DNA from: Anaerostipes hominis (ex Lee et al. 2021)
Lineage (GTDB): Bacteria > Bacillota > Clostridia > Lachnospirales > Lachnospiraceae
Length of the DNA stretch: 64,000 bases
Direction of reading: 5' to 3'
Assembly (NCBI RefSeq): GCF_002270485.1
Contig: NZ_NQOG01000008.1
Location: forward strand, 1 to 64,000
Shown: piece by piece, positions 24,728-33,300 of the stretch
How positions within the stretch are numbered: the first letter of the stretch is position 1
Layout: each line of letters opens with the position of its first letter
Made by a program: the position numbers and the translations under genes
Notes under the pieces: model-generated
Told to the model about the DNA's origin: nothing
Database searches by the model: none
Seen by the model: only the letters and a program-made list of their open reading frames with translations

Positions 24728-25530
24728 AGCCAGAACTGATTATGCTCGGGACCGGGCATGCAATGGTTACCAAATGTTATAATACATGTTTTTCCATCCG
24801 CAACGGCGAGGAATATTTCCTCGTGGATGCAGGAGGAGGGAATGGAATCCTTTTAAGGCTTGACGAAGCTCAGATTCCATTTGAACAGATCCGCAGTATG
24901 TTCCTGACCCATGCTCACACGGACCATATCTTAGGCGCCGTCTGGATCGTCCGGAAAGCGGCGTCCATGATGCTTTCGGAAGCTTATCACGGGTATTTTA
25001 CCATCTACTGCCACGAGGAGGCCGCAAAGATCCTGAAAGAGATCTGCCGGCTCACATTGGCAGAAAAATTTTTGAAGTTTTTGGGCGGTAAAATACGGAT
25101 ACAGGAAGTAGAAGACGGAGAAGAGATGGATATCTCAGGGATGCACGTCCGCTTTTTTGACATACATTCCACGAAGGCAAAACAATTTGGATTTCGTGCA
25201 GATTTGGAGGAAGGCATTTCACTGGCATGTCTTGGTGATGAACCGTACAACAGCATCTGCAGACCTTATGTGGAAGGAGCGGACTGGCTGCTTTGTGAGG
25301 CATTCTGTTTATATGGCATGAGGGATATATTCCATCCATATGAAAAGCACCACAGCACAGCGTTGGATGCCGGGAATCTGGCCGAAAAACTCAAAGTCAG
25401 AAATCTGGTGCTTTACCATACGGAGGATACCGATTTAAAGAACCGGAAGAAGCAGTATACAAGAGAAGTGAAACTGCTGTACTCAGGGACTGTCTATGTG
25501 CCCGATGACCTGGAGGTACTGAAGCTGTGA
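24724..25530 (+). CDS. MBL-fold metallohydrolase (RNase Z-like)
   Basis: A 268-residue metallo-beta-lactamase-fold protein. The metal motif HAHTDHILG (about residue 60) gives HxHxDH. Further ligands are likely the Asp in CLGDEPY and the His in LVLYHTEDT. The order and length match the RNase Z-like/ElaC-type subgroup, but the tRNase-specific arm is not obvious. ATGA overlap with the EFR1 gene shows coupling, an odd pair that may mean a shared redox or phosphodiester substrate. No function is asserted beyond the fold. Confidence 0.82.
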   Translation: MKPELIMLGTGHAMVTKCYNTCFSIRNGEEYFLVDAGGGNGILLRLDEAQIPFEQIRSMFLTHAHTDHILGAVWIVRKAASMMLSEAYHGYFTIYCHEEAAKILKEICRLTLAEKFLKFLGGKIRIQEVEDGEEMDISGMHVRFFDIHSTKAKQFGFRADLEEGISLACLGDEPYNSICRPYVEGADWLLCEAFCLYGMRDIFHPYEKHHSTALDAGNLAEKLKVRNLVLYHTEDTDLKNRKKQYTREVKLLYSGTVYVPDDLEVLKL

Positions 25531-25539
25531 CAGAAAATG

Positions 25540-26055
25540 TCAGCAGCCAAGAACACTCAGATAATGCCGGAAGATCTGTACATGGACTTTTTCATCCATG
25601 GCGATCCGGTTTAGCACGGCGCAGACAAACGGGTCCTGTATCTTAGAGGCAGTCTCCAGATAAAAGCTGGCGGCCGCCTCTTCTGCTTCCATGTTGCTTT
25701 TCAATGCCTGGTGAAGATCCTTTGTATAATCAGGGGCGTCTCCGCTCCAGCATTGGCAGGGGTCTTCGGCGAATCTCGGATCGCCGCCCAGAAGGGAGAC
25801 CAGTGTGCCGAGCATCTGCATGTGGTGCATTTCCACCTTTGCTATTTTCATCAGAGTATCGGCCAGTGAGGAATACTTTTTGAAGAAGATCCAGTTTTGA
25901 TAAATGTATGTGGTGACAGCAGTCAGTTCGCTGGACTGGGCTCTCAGTGCAGGCAGTATCATTTCCGCATACCGGGGGTTCCGCCGGGCTGCTTTTACAG
26001 GCGGATAGGGATGGGGATCTGTGACCGCCGGATGGTAAGAATCACAAAATGTCAT
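25540..26055 (-). CDS. Ferritin-like di-iron protein
   Basis: A 171-residue four-helix protein of the ferritin/rubrerythrin-like superfamily. ELTAVTTYIYQNWIF, AKVEMHHMQMLGTLV, NMEAEEAAASFYLETA and AMDEKVHVQIFRHYL supply the paired E and ExxH metal motifs. A proline-rich N-terminus (HPAVTDPHPYPPV) resembles spore-coat CotJC-related or manganese-catalase-like proteins. It has RBS AAAGGATT before ATG 26,055. A role in peroxide or iron handling is inferred. It ends nine bases from the converging MBL gene. Confidence 0.75.
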   Translation of the reverse strand: MTFCDSYHPAVTDPHPYPPVKAARRNPRYAEMILPALRAQSSELTAVTTYIYQNWIFFKKYSSLADTLMKIAKVEMHHMQMLGTLVSLLGGDPRFAEDPCQCWSGDAPDYTKDLHQALKSNMEAEEAAASFYLETASKIQDPFVCAVLNRIAMDEKVHVQIFRHYLSVLGC

Positions 26056-26185
26056 ATGAAAAATCCTTTGCTGTTTCAGTTGTTTTTATAATATGCACGC
26101 CCGGCCGGACGGTGAATCTTTATAGTACATTTCAAAGGCATATGCATATTCTATAAGTACTCAGATTTGAAGGGTGTAGGGACCG

Positions 26186-27103
26186 GTGAGACAGCAAAGA
26201 AAAGAACGGATAGCCATGAAAGTGTCTGTCAACAGTATTTTTGTAAACCTGGTACTGTCAGCATTTAAATTATTTGCCGGCATTGCGGCAAGATCCGGCG
26301 CCATGATCTCGGATGCGGCCCACTCCGCATCCGACGTGTTCAGCACGATCATTGTCATGGCAGGGGTTGTCCTGGCTTCCAGGGAAGCAGATGAAAAACA
26401 TCAGTACGGTCACGAACGGATGGAATGTGTGGCGGCGGTCCTGCTGGGCGCAGTGCTGTGCATAACGGGGCTTTTCATAGGAGCTGCCGGGCTTCAGAAG
26501 ATTTTTGCGGGGGATCAGGGAAAACTTGTGATCCCTGGAGCCCTGGCCATGGCGGCCGCCCTGATCTCCATAGCCGTCAAAGAGGGGATGTACTGGTATA
26601 CGAGGAATGCAGCCAGGAAAATAGATTCTGCTGCGCTGATGGCGGATGCGTGGCACCACCGCTCCGACGCCCTATCTTCCGTCGGCAGCCTTATCGGTGT
26701 CCTGGGAGCCAGGATGGGGTTTCCAATTCTGGACCCTCTGGCAAGCGTGGTGATCTGCATTTTTATTGTAAAAGCGTCCTACGACATTTTTGCAGACGCC
26801 GTGCGCAAAATGATCGATGAGTCGTGCAGCAGGGAGACGGTGGAACAGATGAGAAGCGTGATTCTTGACCAGCCCGGGGTCAGGGGGATTGACGATATCC
26901 GAACGAGAAAATTCGGGGCCAGGGTATATGTGGATGTGGAGATCTGCATGGACGGAAATCTTCCGCTCAGGAAGGCTCACGATACGGCGGAGAAGGTCCA
27001 CTTAAAAATCGAGGAAAAGTTTGCGCCGGTGAAACATTGTATGGTACACGTAAATCCCGTCAAGAATGAAGATGGGGGAATGAACGAGGAAACGACAAAA
27101 TGA
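26186..27103 (+). CDS. Cation diffusion facilitator transporter
   Basis: A 305-residue CDF transporter, complete. Six membrane helices carry the metal site: SDAAHSASDVFST (Asp pair, helix 2) and HHRSDALSS (His-Asp, helix 5), with the cytoplasmic ferredoxin-like domain ending CMVHVNP. It exports Zn2+, Mn2+ or Fe2+ against protons. The GTG start at 26,186 is chosen because the alignable N-terminal cytoplasmic residues before VSVNSI would otherwise be missing; ATG 26,216 is the alternative. It overlaps the ABC exporter gene (ATGA), so metal and ABC export are coupled. Confidence 0.87.
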   Translation: MRQQRKERIAMKVSVNSIFVNLVLSAFKLFAGIAARSGAMISDAAHSASDVFSTIIVMAGVVLASREADEKHQYGHERMECVAAVLLGAVLCITGLFIGAAGLQKIFAGDQGKLVIPGALAMAAALISIAVKEGMYWYTRNAARKIDSAALMADAWHHRSDALSSVGSLIGVLGARMGFPILDPLASVVICIFIVKASYDIFADAVRKMIDESCSRETVEQMRSVILDQPGVRGIDDIRTRKFGARVYVDVEICMDGNLPLRKAHDTAEKVHLKIEEKFAPVKHCMVHVNPVKNEDGGMNEETTK

Positions 27104-28830
27104 AACTAATTTTATCTTACTTGAAACATTATAAAAAAATGTTTGCACTGAATGTATTTTCGGTATTCGGCTTTGCTCTTGTGGAGCTGGGGATACCGAC
27201 CATCGTAGCGTGGATGATCGACCGGGGCGTAACGGAAAAGGACACGGCTTTTATTTTTGAGATGGGAGGAGTGATCCTTCTTGTCTCTTTGCTTGGAACC
27301 GCGGGGACGATCCTGCTGGGCTACTGCTGTTCCTATCTGTCTACCTCCATCACAAGGGACATCCGAAATGACATGTTTGAAAAGACGCAGGAATTTTCAC
27401 ACAGGGAATTCAAAGAATTTGGGACGGCATCCCTTATTACGAGAACGACCAACGACGCTTTCCAGATCCAGATGTTTTTAAATATCCTGTTCCGCACCGC
27501 CCTGATGACGCCGGTGATGACCGTCGGCAGCATCGTGCTCGTGCTGAAAGCTTCTTTAAGTCTTTCTATGGTGATCCTGGGAACTATACCTTTTATCGTT
27601 GTGGGAGTGATCATCGTGGCAAAACGCTCTGAGCTTTTAAGTGAACGCCAGCAGTCCTCGCTGGAATGGATCAACCGCATTTCCAAGGAAAATATCAGCG
27701 GTATCCGGGTCATCCGGGCGTTTACCAACGACAGGCATGAAAAGAAGCGCTTTGATGAAGCCAACAGCGCCTATATGGGATATTCCAAAAAGCTGTTTAA
27801 ACTCATGTCTGTCACCCAGCCGGCCTTCTATTTTCTCATGAATTTAGCCGGTATGCTCATTTACTGGATCTCTAGCATTATGATAGAGCAGGGAGGGCTG
27901 AACATCGGACAGCTGGTAGCCTTCATGGATTATCTGTTCCATGTGATGTTCTCTATCATGCTGTTCTGCCTGGTTTTCATGATGTATCCCAAAGCGGCGG
28001 TCAGTGCCAGGAGGATCACCAGGATCTTCGACGCTGTGCCGGCAGTTGAAAATACTTCGGGAGAAGGAGGCAGCCCTATCCGCATTGATGAGATCACGTT
28101 TGACCATGTGACCTTCGCATACCCGGACGGAGAGGAAGCAGTGCTTACCGACGTGTCCTTCACTGTGAAAAAAGGAGAGACTATCGCCTTTATCGGCAGC
28201 ACGGGTTCCGGGAAAAGCACTCTGATCAATCTTGTCCCCAGGGCTTATGATGTGTCCGGCGGAAGGATTTTGGTCAATGGGACAGACATCAGAGATATAG
28301 ATCTTAGTTCCCTGAGAAATTCTATCGGGTTTATACCGCAGAAGGCACTGCTTTTCTCCGGAAGCATCGCAGATAATCTCAAGTTTGGAAAAGAAGATGC
28401 CTCTTTTGAAGAAATGGAGGAGGCGGCAAGAACTGCCCAGGCATATGATTTTATCATGGAAAAGGGCGGGTTTGACGTACAGATCACGGAAAATGCAACC
28501 AATGTATCCGGCGGACAGAGGCAGAGGCTTTCCATTGCGCGGGCACTTGTGAGAAAACCGGAAGTCTATATTTTCGATGATTCTTTCTCTGCTCTTGATT
28601 TCAAGACAGATGCAAAGCTCAGAAAAGAACTGAAAAAGGTTTTAAAGGATGCGGTCATGATGGTCGTAGCCCAGAGAATCACCAGCATCATGGATGCAGA
28701 TAAGATTATGGTGCTCAATGAGGGACGGGTCGCAGGAGCCGGAACTCACAGAGAACTGCTGGAAAGCTGCAGGATTTATCAGGAGATCGCTGCATCCCAG
28801 CTGGATAAGGAGGAACTGGCCGATGATTAA
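27100..28830 (+). CDS. ABC exporter half-transporter, degenerate NBD
   Basis: A 576-residue ABC exporter: six membrane helices (1-310) and a nucleotide-binding domain with Walker A GSTGSGKST, signature VSGGQRQ and Walker B YIFDDSFSALD. The residue after the Walker B Asp is Asp rather than the catalytic Glu, which marks the degenerate half of heterodimeric exporters such as LmrC/BmrC or TM287. Its partner follows with an eight-base overlap. The substrate is unknown. Multidrug or lipid export is typical. Confidence 0.9.
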   Translation: MKLILSYLKHYKKMFALNVFSVFGFALVELGIPTIVAWMIDRGVTEKDTAFIFEMGGVILLVSLLGTAGTILLGYCCSYLSTSITRDIRNDMFEKTQEFSHREFKEFGTASLITRTTNDAFQIQMFLNILFRTALMTPVMTVGSIVLVLKASLSLSMVILGTIPFIVVGVIIVAKRSELLSERQQSSLEWINRISKENISGIRVIRAFTNDRHEKKRFDEANSAYMGYSKKLFKLMSVTQPAFYFLMNLAGMLIYWISSIMIEQGGLNIGQLVAFMDYLFHVMFSIMLFCLVFMMYPKAAVSARRITRIFDAVPAVENTSGEGGSPIRIDEITFDHVTFAYPDGEEAVLTDVSFTVKKGETIAFIGSTGSGKSTLINLVPRAYDVSGGRILVNGTDIRDIDLSSLRNSIGFIPQKALLFSGSIADNLKFGKEDASFEEMEEAARTAQAYDFIMEKGGFDVQITENATNVSGGQRQRLSIARALVRKPEVYIFDDSFSALDFKTDAKLRKELKKVLKDAVMMVVAQRITSIMDADKIMVLNEGRVAGAGTHRELLESCRIYQEIAASQLDKEELADD

Positions 28831-30601
28831 GAAAATAAAACAGGCGGGTGCGGTGATCAGCAGACTCAGGCCGTTTATCGCTCCTTATAAATGGGGATTT
28901 ATCGGAGCGGTTGTGATGACGGTTTTAAGCGTGGCCGCCATGACCTCGGCACCAAGGATCGAGGGAATGATCACTACCCGGCTGGCCAAAGACGCGGCAC
29001 AGATCGCAGGGAAAGTACCCGGCGCGGGAGTCCGGTTTGATGTGATCGTGAGAATCCTTGCAGTACTTGCGGCTGTCTATATTATAAAGATGGCATCCCA
29101 GGTCATTAGTATGTTCCTGCTGACCAATTCCATCCAGAGCGCAATGCATGATATGAGAAATGCGGTGCAGGATAAGATCCGAAGGCTGCCGGTGAAATAT
29201 TTCGATACCCACAGCTTTGGAGATACTTTAAGCCGGGTGACAAATGATATCGACTCGGTATCCAACGGTTTGCAGCAGAGTTTTACCCAGGTCATCAGCG
29301 GAGTCCTGACGCTCATCCTGGTCCTTGTGATGGTATTTACCATCCAGCCAGTGATGGCATGGCTGGTCGTGCTGATCATTCCTGTCAGTATTTTGATCAG
29401 CGTGGCTGTGGTAAGGAAAAGCCAGAAGCACTTCAAGGCTCAGCAGGACTCTCTTGGAGAACTGAACGGGACGATAACAGAGCTCTATACGGGATACAAT
29501 GAGATTCTGCTGTTCGGAAGGCAGCAGTCTTCCCGGGAGCGGTTTAAAGAGATCAACGGAAGGCTCCAGAAGCATGCTCTGAAAGCACAGTTTGTATCTT
29601 CCATGATGAGTCCGCTGATTTCTCTGACTGTATATCTCTGTATCGGAGGTGTGGCAGTATCCGGGACTGTCTTTGTAATACAGGGGATGCTGACCGTGGG
29701 CAATCTCCAGGCTTTCATCCGCTATATCTGGCAGTGCAATGAACCCCTCTCTCAGGTGGCTCAGCTCTCAGCTCAGATCCAGGCGGCATTTGCAGGGATG
29801 AAAAGAATTTTTGAGATCCTCGATGAACCCGAGGAGATTCCCGATCCGGAACCGGGAACCCGTATCTCCGATGTAAAAGGAGAGGTTTCATTTGAGCATG
29901 TGGCTTTTGGATACGGAGATAAACCGGTCATAAAGGATTTGGATATTCATATAAAAAGCGGCCAGATGGTCGCCATCGTGGGTCCTACCGGGGCCGGGAA
30001 AACAACCATCATCAACCTGCTGCTGCGTTTTTATGACACAGACAGCGGAAGAATCCTGATTGACGGCGTGGATATCAAGTCCATGAAAAGAGAAGACTTA
30101 AGAAGCATGTTCGGCATGGTCCTTCAGGACACATGGCTGTTTTCCGGAACAATTTATGAAAACATCCGGTATGGAAGGCTGGATGCCAGAAAGGATGAGG
30201 TGATCGATGCGGCCAAGACGGCAAATGTCCATCACTTTATCCGGACGCTGCCGAAAGGATATGATATGGAGATCGACGAGGAAGGAAGCAATATTTCCCA
30301 GGGTGAAAAACAGCTTCTTACGATTGCGAGGGCAGTGTTAAAGGACCCGAAAATATTGATTCTGGATGAAGCTACATCTTCCGTGGATACAAGGCTCGAA
30401 ATGATACTTCAGGAAGCTATGCATAAGCTGCTGGCCGGAAGGACCAGCTTTGTCATTGCTCACAGGCTGTCAACCATAAAAAATGCAGACCTGATTCTTG
30501 TGCTGAAAGAAGGCCGGATCGTGGAGACCGGCACACACACGGAACTGCTAGAAGAAAAAGGATACTACGAACAGCTTTACCACTCACAATTTTCCACATA
30601 A
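28823..30601 (+). CDS. ABC exporter half-transporter, catalytic NBD
   Basis: A 592-residue ABC exporter partner. ATG 28,823 lies inside the end of the preceding gene, after AAGGAGG. Membrane domain (FIGAVVMTVLSVAAM onward), then Walker A GPTGAGKTT, signature ISQGEKQ, Walker B LILDEATSSVD with the canonical catalytic Glu, and H-loop IAHRLST. Together with the preceding protein it forms a heterodimer with one active and one degenerate ATP site. A terminator follows directly after the stop. Confidence 0.9.
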   Translation: MIKKIKQAGAVISRLRPFIAPYKWGFIGAVVMTVLSVAAMTSAPRIEGMITTRLAKDAAQIAGKVPGAGVRFDVIVRILAVLAAVYIIKMASQVISMFLLTNSIQSAMHDMRNAVQDKIRRLPVKYFDTHSFGDTLSRVTNDIDSVSNGLQQSFTQVISGVLTLILVLVMVFTIQPVMAWLVVLIIPVSILISVAVVRKSQKHFKAQQDSLGELNGTITELYTGYNEILLFGRQQSSRERFKEINGRLQKHALKAQFVSSMMSPLISLTVYLCIGGVAVSGTVFVIQGMLTVGNLQAFIRYIWQCNEPLSQVAQLSAQIQAAFAGMKRIFEILDEPEEIPDPEPGTRISDVKGEVSFEHVAFGYGDKPVIKDLDIHIKSGQMVAIVGPTGAGKTTIINLLLRFYDTDSGRILIDGVDIKSMKREDLRSMFGMVLQDTWLFSGTIYENIRYGRLDARKDEVIDAAKTANVHHFIRTLPKGYDMEIDEEGSNISQGEKQLLTIARAVLKDPKILILDEATSSVDTRLEMILQEAMHKLLAGRTSFVIAHRLSTIKNADLILVLKEGRIVETGTHTELLEEKGYYEQLYHSQFST

Positions 30602-30642
30602 AAAAATCACCAGGCCGTATTTTGTCAGGTCTGGTGATTTTT
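30602..30642. terminator. Bidirectional terminator between ABC exporter and HAD gene
   Basis: AAAAATCACCAGGCC and GGTCTGGTGATTTTT form a 15-bp stem (one G-T pair) with T-run and A-run flanks, serving both converging genes. Confidence 0.8.
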
Positions 30643-30651
30643 ATGCTTGGA

Positions 30652-31434
30652 TTAAAGCAGGCAGTTCAGTACTTTCAAGTGTTTCAGGGCATGGAAAATC
30701 CCATCCTCTTTATAATGCCGGGTGACGTAATCTGCGGCTCTTTTCGCTGCCCGTGTTGCGTTTTCCATGGCAACGGCCGTACCGGCGGCCTCAAACATGT
30801 GAACGTCATTGTCTCCGTCTCCGAATGCATAGCTGTCATCCTGTGAAAAGCCGAGAGCACTGGTCGCATAGGCAACAGCATGTCCTTTGTTGAAGGATAC
30901 GCTGGAGACATCGGCGGAGCCGTCAAAGTGGTCATTGATGATATATTTGCCGTCAAAATTCTGCTTGATCGTCTTTAGATGTTCCGCATCCCTGTAGATG
31001 ATATCAAATGCATAGGCCCTGACATCCCGGATGTCCCAGCTCTCTTCATGGATTACATCGATGGATTCGTATGGTCTCGTATGTCCGTACAGATACAGCG
31101 GATTGCCGTGGTATACGACACCGTCTCCGAGGAGACAGTAGGAGCACTGGGAAACCCTGCACAGCTTAATGATTTCTTTCAGTTCGGCGACGGTAAAGCT
31201 GTTGTCCAGCAGGACGCTTCCCTCGTGCTCTATGCGTCTGCCGTTTGCGGCTATAAATCCGTCGGCCAGCCCGGAAAACATATGCCTGATATAGCCGGCA
31301 GGCCTTCCTGATGCGATCATGACCGTGTGCCCTTTTAACCTCAGTTCCCGAAGGGCTTTCTGATTCGAGGGAAGGATGTCTTCCTGATCCGCAAGGGTTC
31401 CGTCGATATCAAAGAAAAAAATTTTTTTGGACAT
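30652..31434 (-). CDS. Cof-type HAD family phosphatase
   Basis: A 260-residue HAD-superfamily hydrolase of the Cof/YidA subgroup (IIB cap). Motif I FFDIDGTLAD, motif II ASGRPAG, motif III lysine in NKGHAVAYA and motif IV FGDGDNDVHMFEAAG are intact. It dephosphorylates small sugar or nucleotide phosphates in the cytosol with Mg2+. Cof members have broad, overlapping substrates, so none is named. It stands alone, its 3' end sharing a terminator with the ABC exporter. Confidence 0.88.
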   Translation of the reverse strand: MSKKIFFFDIDGTLADQEDILPSNQKALRELRLKGHTVMIASGRPAGYIRHMFSGLADGFIAANGRRIEHEGSVLLDNSFTVAELKEIIKLCRVSQCSYCLLGDGVVYHGNPLYLYGHTRPYESIDVIHEESWDIRDVRAYAFDIIYRDAEHLKTIKQNFDGKYIINDHFDGSADVSSVSFNKGHAVAYATSALGFSQDDSYAFGDGDNDVHMFEAAGTAVAMENATRAAKRAADYVTRHYKEDGIFHALKHLKVLNCLL

Positions 31435-31529
31435 AGTATGATACCTCCATTCTGATTGCAGTTATTATACCATATATGCAGAGTAATGTGTCACTTACCC
31501 TCTGTTTTTTACCACTTGGCTGTTTTTCA

Positions 31530-31557
31530 TTTACAGCCTCACGGCCTCTGCTATAAT
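31530..31557 (+). promoter_or_regulatory. Promoter of the LytTR-LiaF pair
   Basis: TTTACA (31,530-31,535), 16-base spacer, TATAAT (31,552-31,557), about 20 bases before the LytTR start. Confidence 0.55.
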
Positions 31558-31577
31558 AAAGACGTGGAGATGAAAAG

Positions 31578-32039
31578 ATGAAGATACGGATTGAAATTGA
31601 TGAAAATTTAATGGAAGAAGAGGTCATCATCCGGTGCGCCGGTTTAAATGACATCGTCCGGGAAGTGCAGAAAGCGGTCTCGGAGGCAGCATCCGGGACA
31701 CAGACGGCCGTGTTTTCCAAGGGAGAGCAGGAGTACTATTTCCCGCTTTCCAAGGTTTTGTTTTTTGAGACAGACGGAAACACCATCAACGTGCATACGG
31801 CGGATGATATCTACGAGACCAGGTACCGGCTGTATGAACTGGAGGAGATGCTTCCGGGGTCCTTCATGAGGATCTCAAAGTCGGCAGTTGTCAACACCAA
31901 CAGGATCTATTCCATCAGCAGGGGGATGTCAGCTTCCGGCGTCATACAGTTTGAACATACCCATAAGCAGTTGTATGTGTCGAGACTTTATCTGAAACCG
32001 CTGAAGCAAAAATTAGAAGAAAAGAGGATCGGAAGATGA
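31578..32039 (+). CDS. LytTR-domain transcriptional regulator
   Basis: A 153-residue regulator. The C-terminal two-thirds is a LytTR DNA-binding domain: EYYFPLSKVLFFETDGNTINVHT, YRLYELEEMLPGSFMRISKSAVVNTNRIYSIS. There is no receiver domain, so it is not a classical response regulator. ATG 31,578 follows TGGAGATG. It overlaps the membrane protein gene behind it by four bases (ATGA). Two-gene units of a stand-alone LytTR protein and a small membrane protein are known in Firmicutes. The membrane partner probably holds or tunes the regulator, by inference. Confidence 0.85.
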   Translation: MKIRIEIDENLMEEEVIIRCAGLNDIVREVQKAVSEAASGTQTAVFSKGEQEYYFPLSKVLFFETDGNTINVHTADDIYETRYRLYELEEMLPGSFMRISKSAVVNTNRIYSISRGMSASGVIQFEHTHKQLYVSRLYLKPLKQKLEEKRIGR

Positions 32040-32731
32040 GAAAAGAAAAGATTTTCTGGGGATTGTTTTTTATCTTTGGAGCAGTGTTCATTATTTTTGG
32101 AAGACTGGGGTACCTGAGAGAAGTCAGTGTATTCAGCCTTATGCTGACTATATTTTTCGCAGCCATGCTGATCAAAAGCCTGATGCATCTGGAGTACACG
32201 GGAATCCTGTTTTCCATTGCATTTCTCTGCATTATTTATGCAGGGCCGCTGGGAATCACCGCTGTCACGCCATGGCCGGTATTAGGAGCTGCACTCCTGG
32301 GAAGCATCGGGTGTCATCTGCTGTTTCCTTCCAGGAAAAAGAGATGGAAGGAATGGCACAGAGATGAGCCGTTTGAGTCAGTCATTGACGAGGAGGACGG
32401 AACTGCTGTCTGTCACAGAACTACATTCGGTTCTGCCGTCAAGTATGTAAATTCTGATCATTTCAAATACGCACAGTTTGACGTAAGCTTCGGAGAGATC
32501 AAGGCTTACTTCGACAATGCAGGAGTAGAGGGCGGAGATGCCGAAATCAATGTGGACGTATCGTTTGCAGGGATGGAGCTTTTTCTGCCGAAAGAGTGGA
32601 CGGTGATCAATCAGGCCAGCGCTGTCTTCGGGGCTGTGGATGAGAAAAACAGGAACCACGGCGACGGTACGATACGGATTAGACTGACCGGAAGAATCAG
32701 CTTTGGGGGAGTCACGATCATCTATGTATGA
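32036..32731 (+). CDS. LiaF-like membrane protein, partner of the LytTR regulator
   Basis: A 231-residue membrane protein. It has four hydrophobic helices at the N-terminus (IFWGLFFIFGAVFIIFGRL; VFSLMLTIFFAAMLIKSL; GILFSIAFLCIIYAG; WPVLGAALLGSIGCHLLF). A cytoplasmic or outer beta-rich C-terminus follows (KYAQFDVSFGEIKAYFDNAGVEG to RISFGGVTIIYV), like the LiaF/VraT cell-wall-stress family. In the Lia system LiaF inhibits a sensor kinase. Here the partner is a LytTR protein, not a kinase, an unusual pairing, so direct control of the LytTR regulator is proposed. Confidence 0.72.
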   Translation: MRKEKIFWGLFFIFGAVFIIFGRLGYLREVSVFSLMLTIFFAAMLIKSLMHLEYTGILFSIAFLCIIYAGPLGITAVTPWPVLGAALLGSIGCHLLFPSRKKRWKEWHRDEPFESVIDEEDGTAVCHRTTFGSAVKYVNSDHFKYAQFDVSFGEIKAYFDNAGVEGGDAEINVDVSFAGMELFLPKEWTVINQASAVFGAVDEKNRNHGDGTIRIRLTGRISFGGVTIIYV

Positions 32732-33066
32732 CATCTTCCACATGATTTCCGTTCGGCTCTTAGAATGCCTCACTCTAACCATGTAAAAATGGACATAATG
32801 GCTGCCGAACAAGTATTGTCAAGTAAATTGGACGCAGTATCTGCCAGAGAAAGCAGATGAATAAAGAACACTATTACAGAATGGTTCCCTTCTGCTGAAA
32901 GAATTCCTTCTGCCGCAGATATTATATGGAAAATATCGTATGAAAACAGCTGGTTCATCCGGCTGTTTTTTGCGTTTCTCTTCTTGTTTTGTGTTATAAT
33001 TAATAATATAGTGTAAATTGGAAATAAGAACGGAAATATTTGGAGTGCAGTAACGGGGGAAATGTG
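32732..33066 (+). other. Intergenic stretch with a terminator and a promoter-like site
   Basis: There is no supported gene. A terminator (32,943-32,971) closes the preceding operon, and an AT-rich promoter-like TATAAT (about 32,994) lies before the receiver remnant. The rest shows no repeat or conserved RNA shape that could be recognised. Confidence 0.5.
32943..32971 (+). terminator. Rho-independent terminator
   Basis: AAACAGCTGG and CCGGCTGTTT pair with one mismatch around TTCAT, followed by a T-run. Confidence 0.6.
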
Positions 33067-33280
33067 ATGACAGGAAGAGACACTATTTTAATCGTTGATG
33101 ATATGGAGATAAACCGTGTCATCCTCCGTGGAGTGTTTGAAGCAGATTACAATTTTCTTGAGGCAGAGAACAGACAAAGCTGTCATGAACGTATGGACGG
33201 AGGCAGATGCATCGCTGATCCAGTGGGGAGAAAAAGATGCATGTATGCTGTCCTGCCATGATATTACCAGGTATAAATAA
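33067..33280 (+). pseudogene. Response-regulator/PAS signalling protein remnant
   Basis: ATG 33,067 starts MTGRDTILIVDDMEINRVILRGVFEADYNFLEAEN, a receiver domain N-terminus with the acidic pair VDD. After about 33,170 the frame changes. A second frame reads VWTEADASLIQWGEKDACMLSCHDITRYK, ending at TAA 33,280. That resembles the end of a PAS-like sensor segment common in receiver/PAS/GGDEF-EAL proteins. The phospho-Asp region and all output domains are missing. It is a deletion remnant, possibly of a cyclic-di-GMP protein. Confidence 0.6.
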
Positions 33281-33300
33281 CATAGAAAGGATGATGAAAA

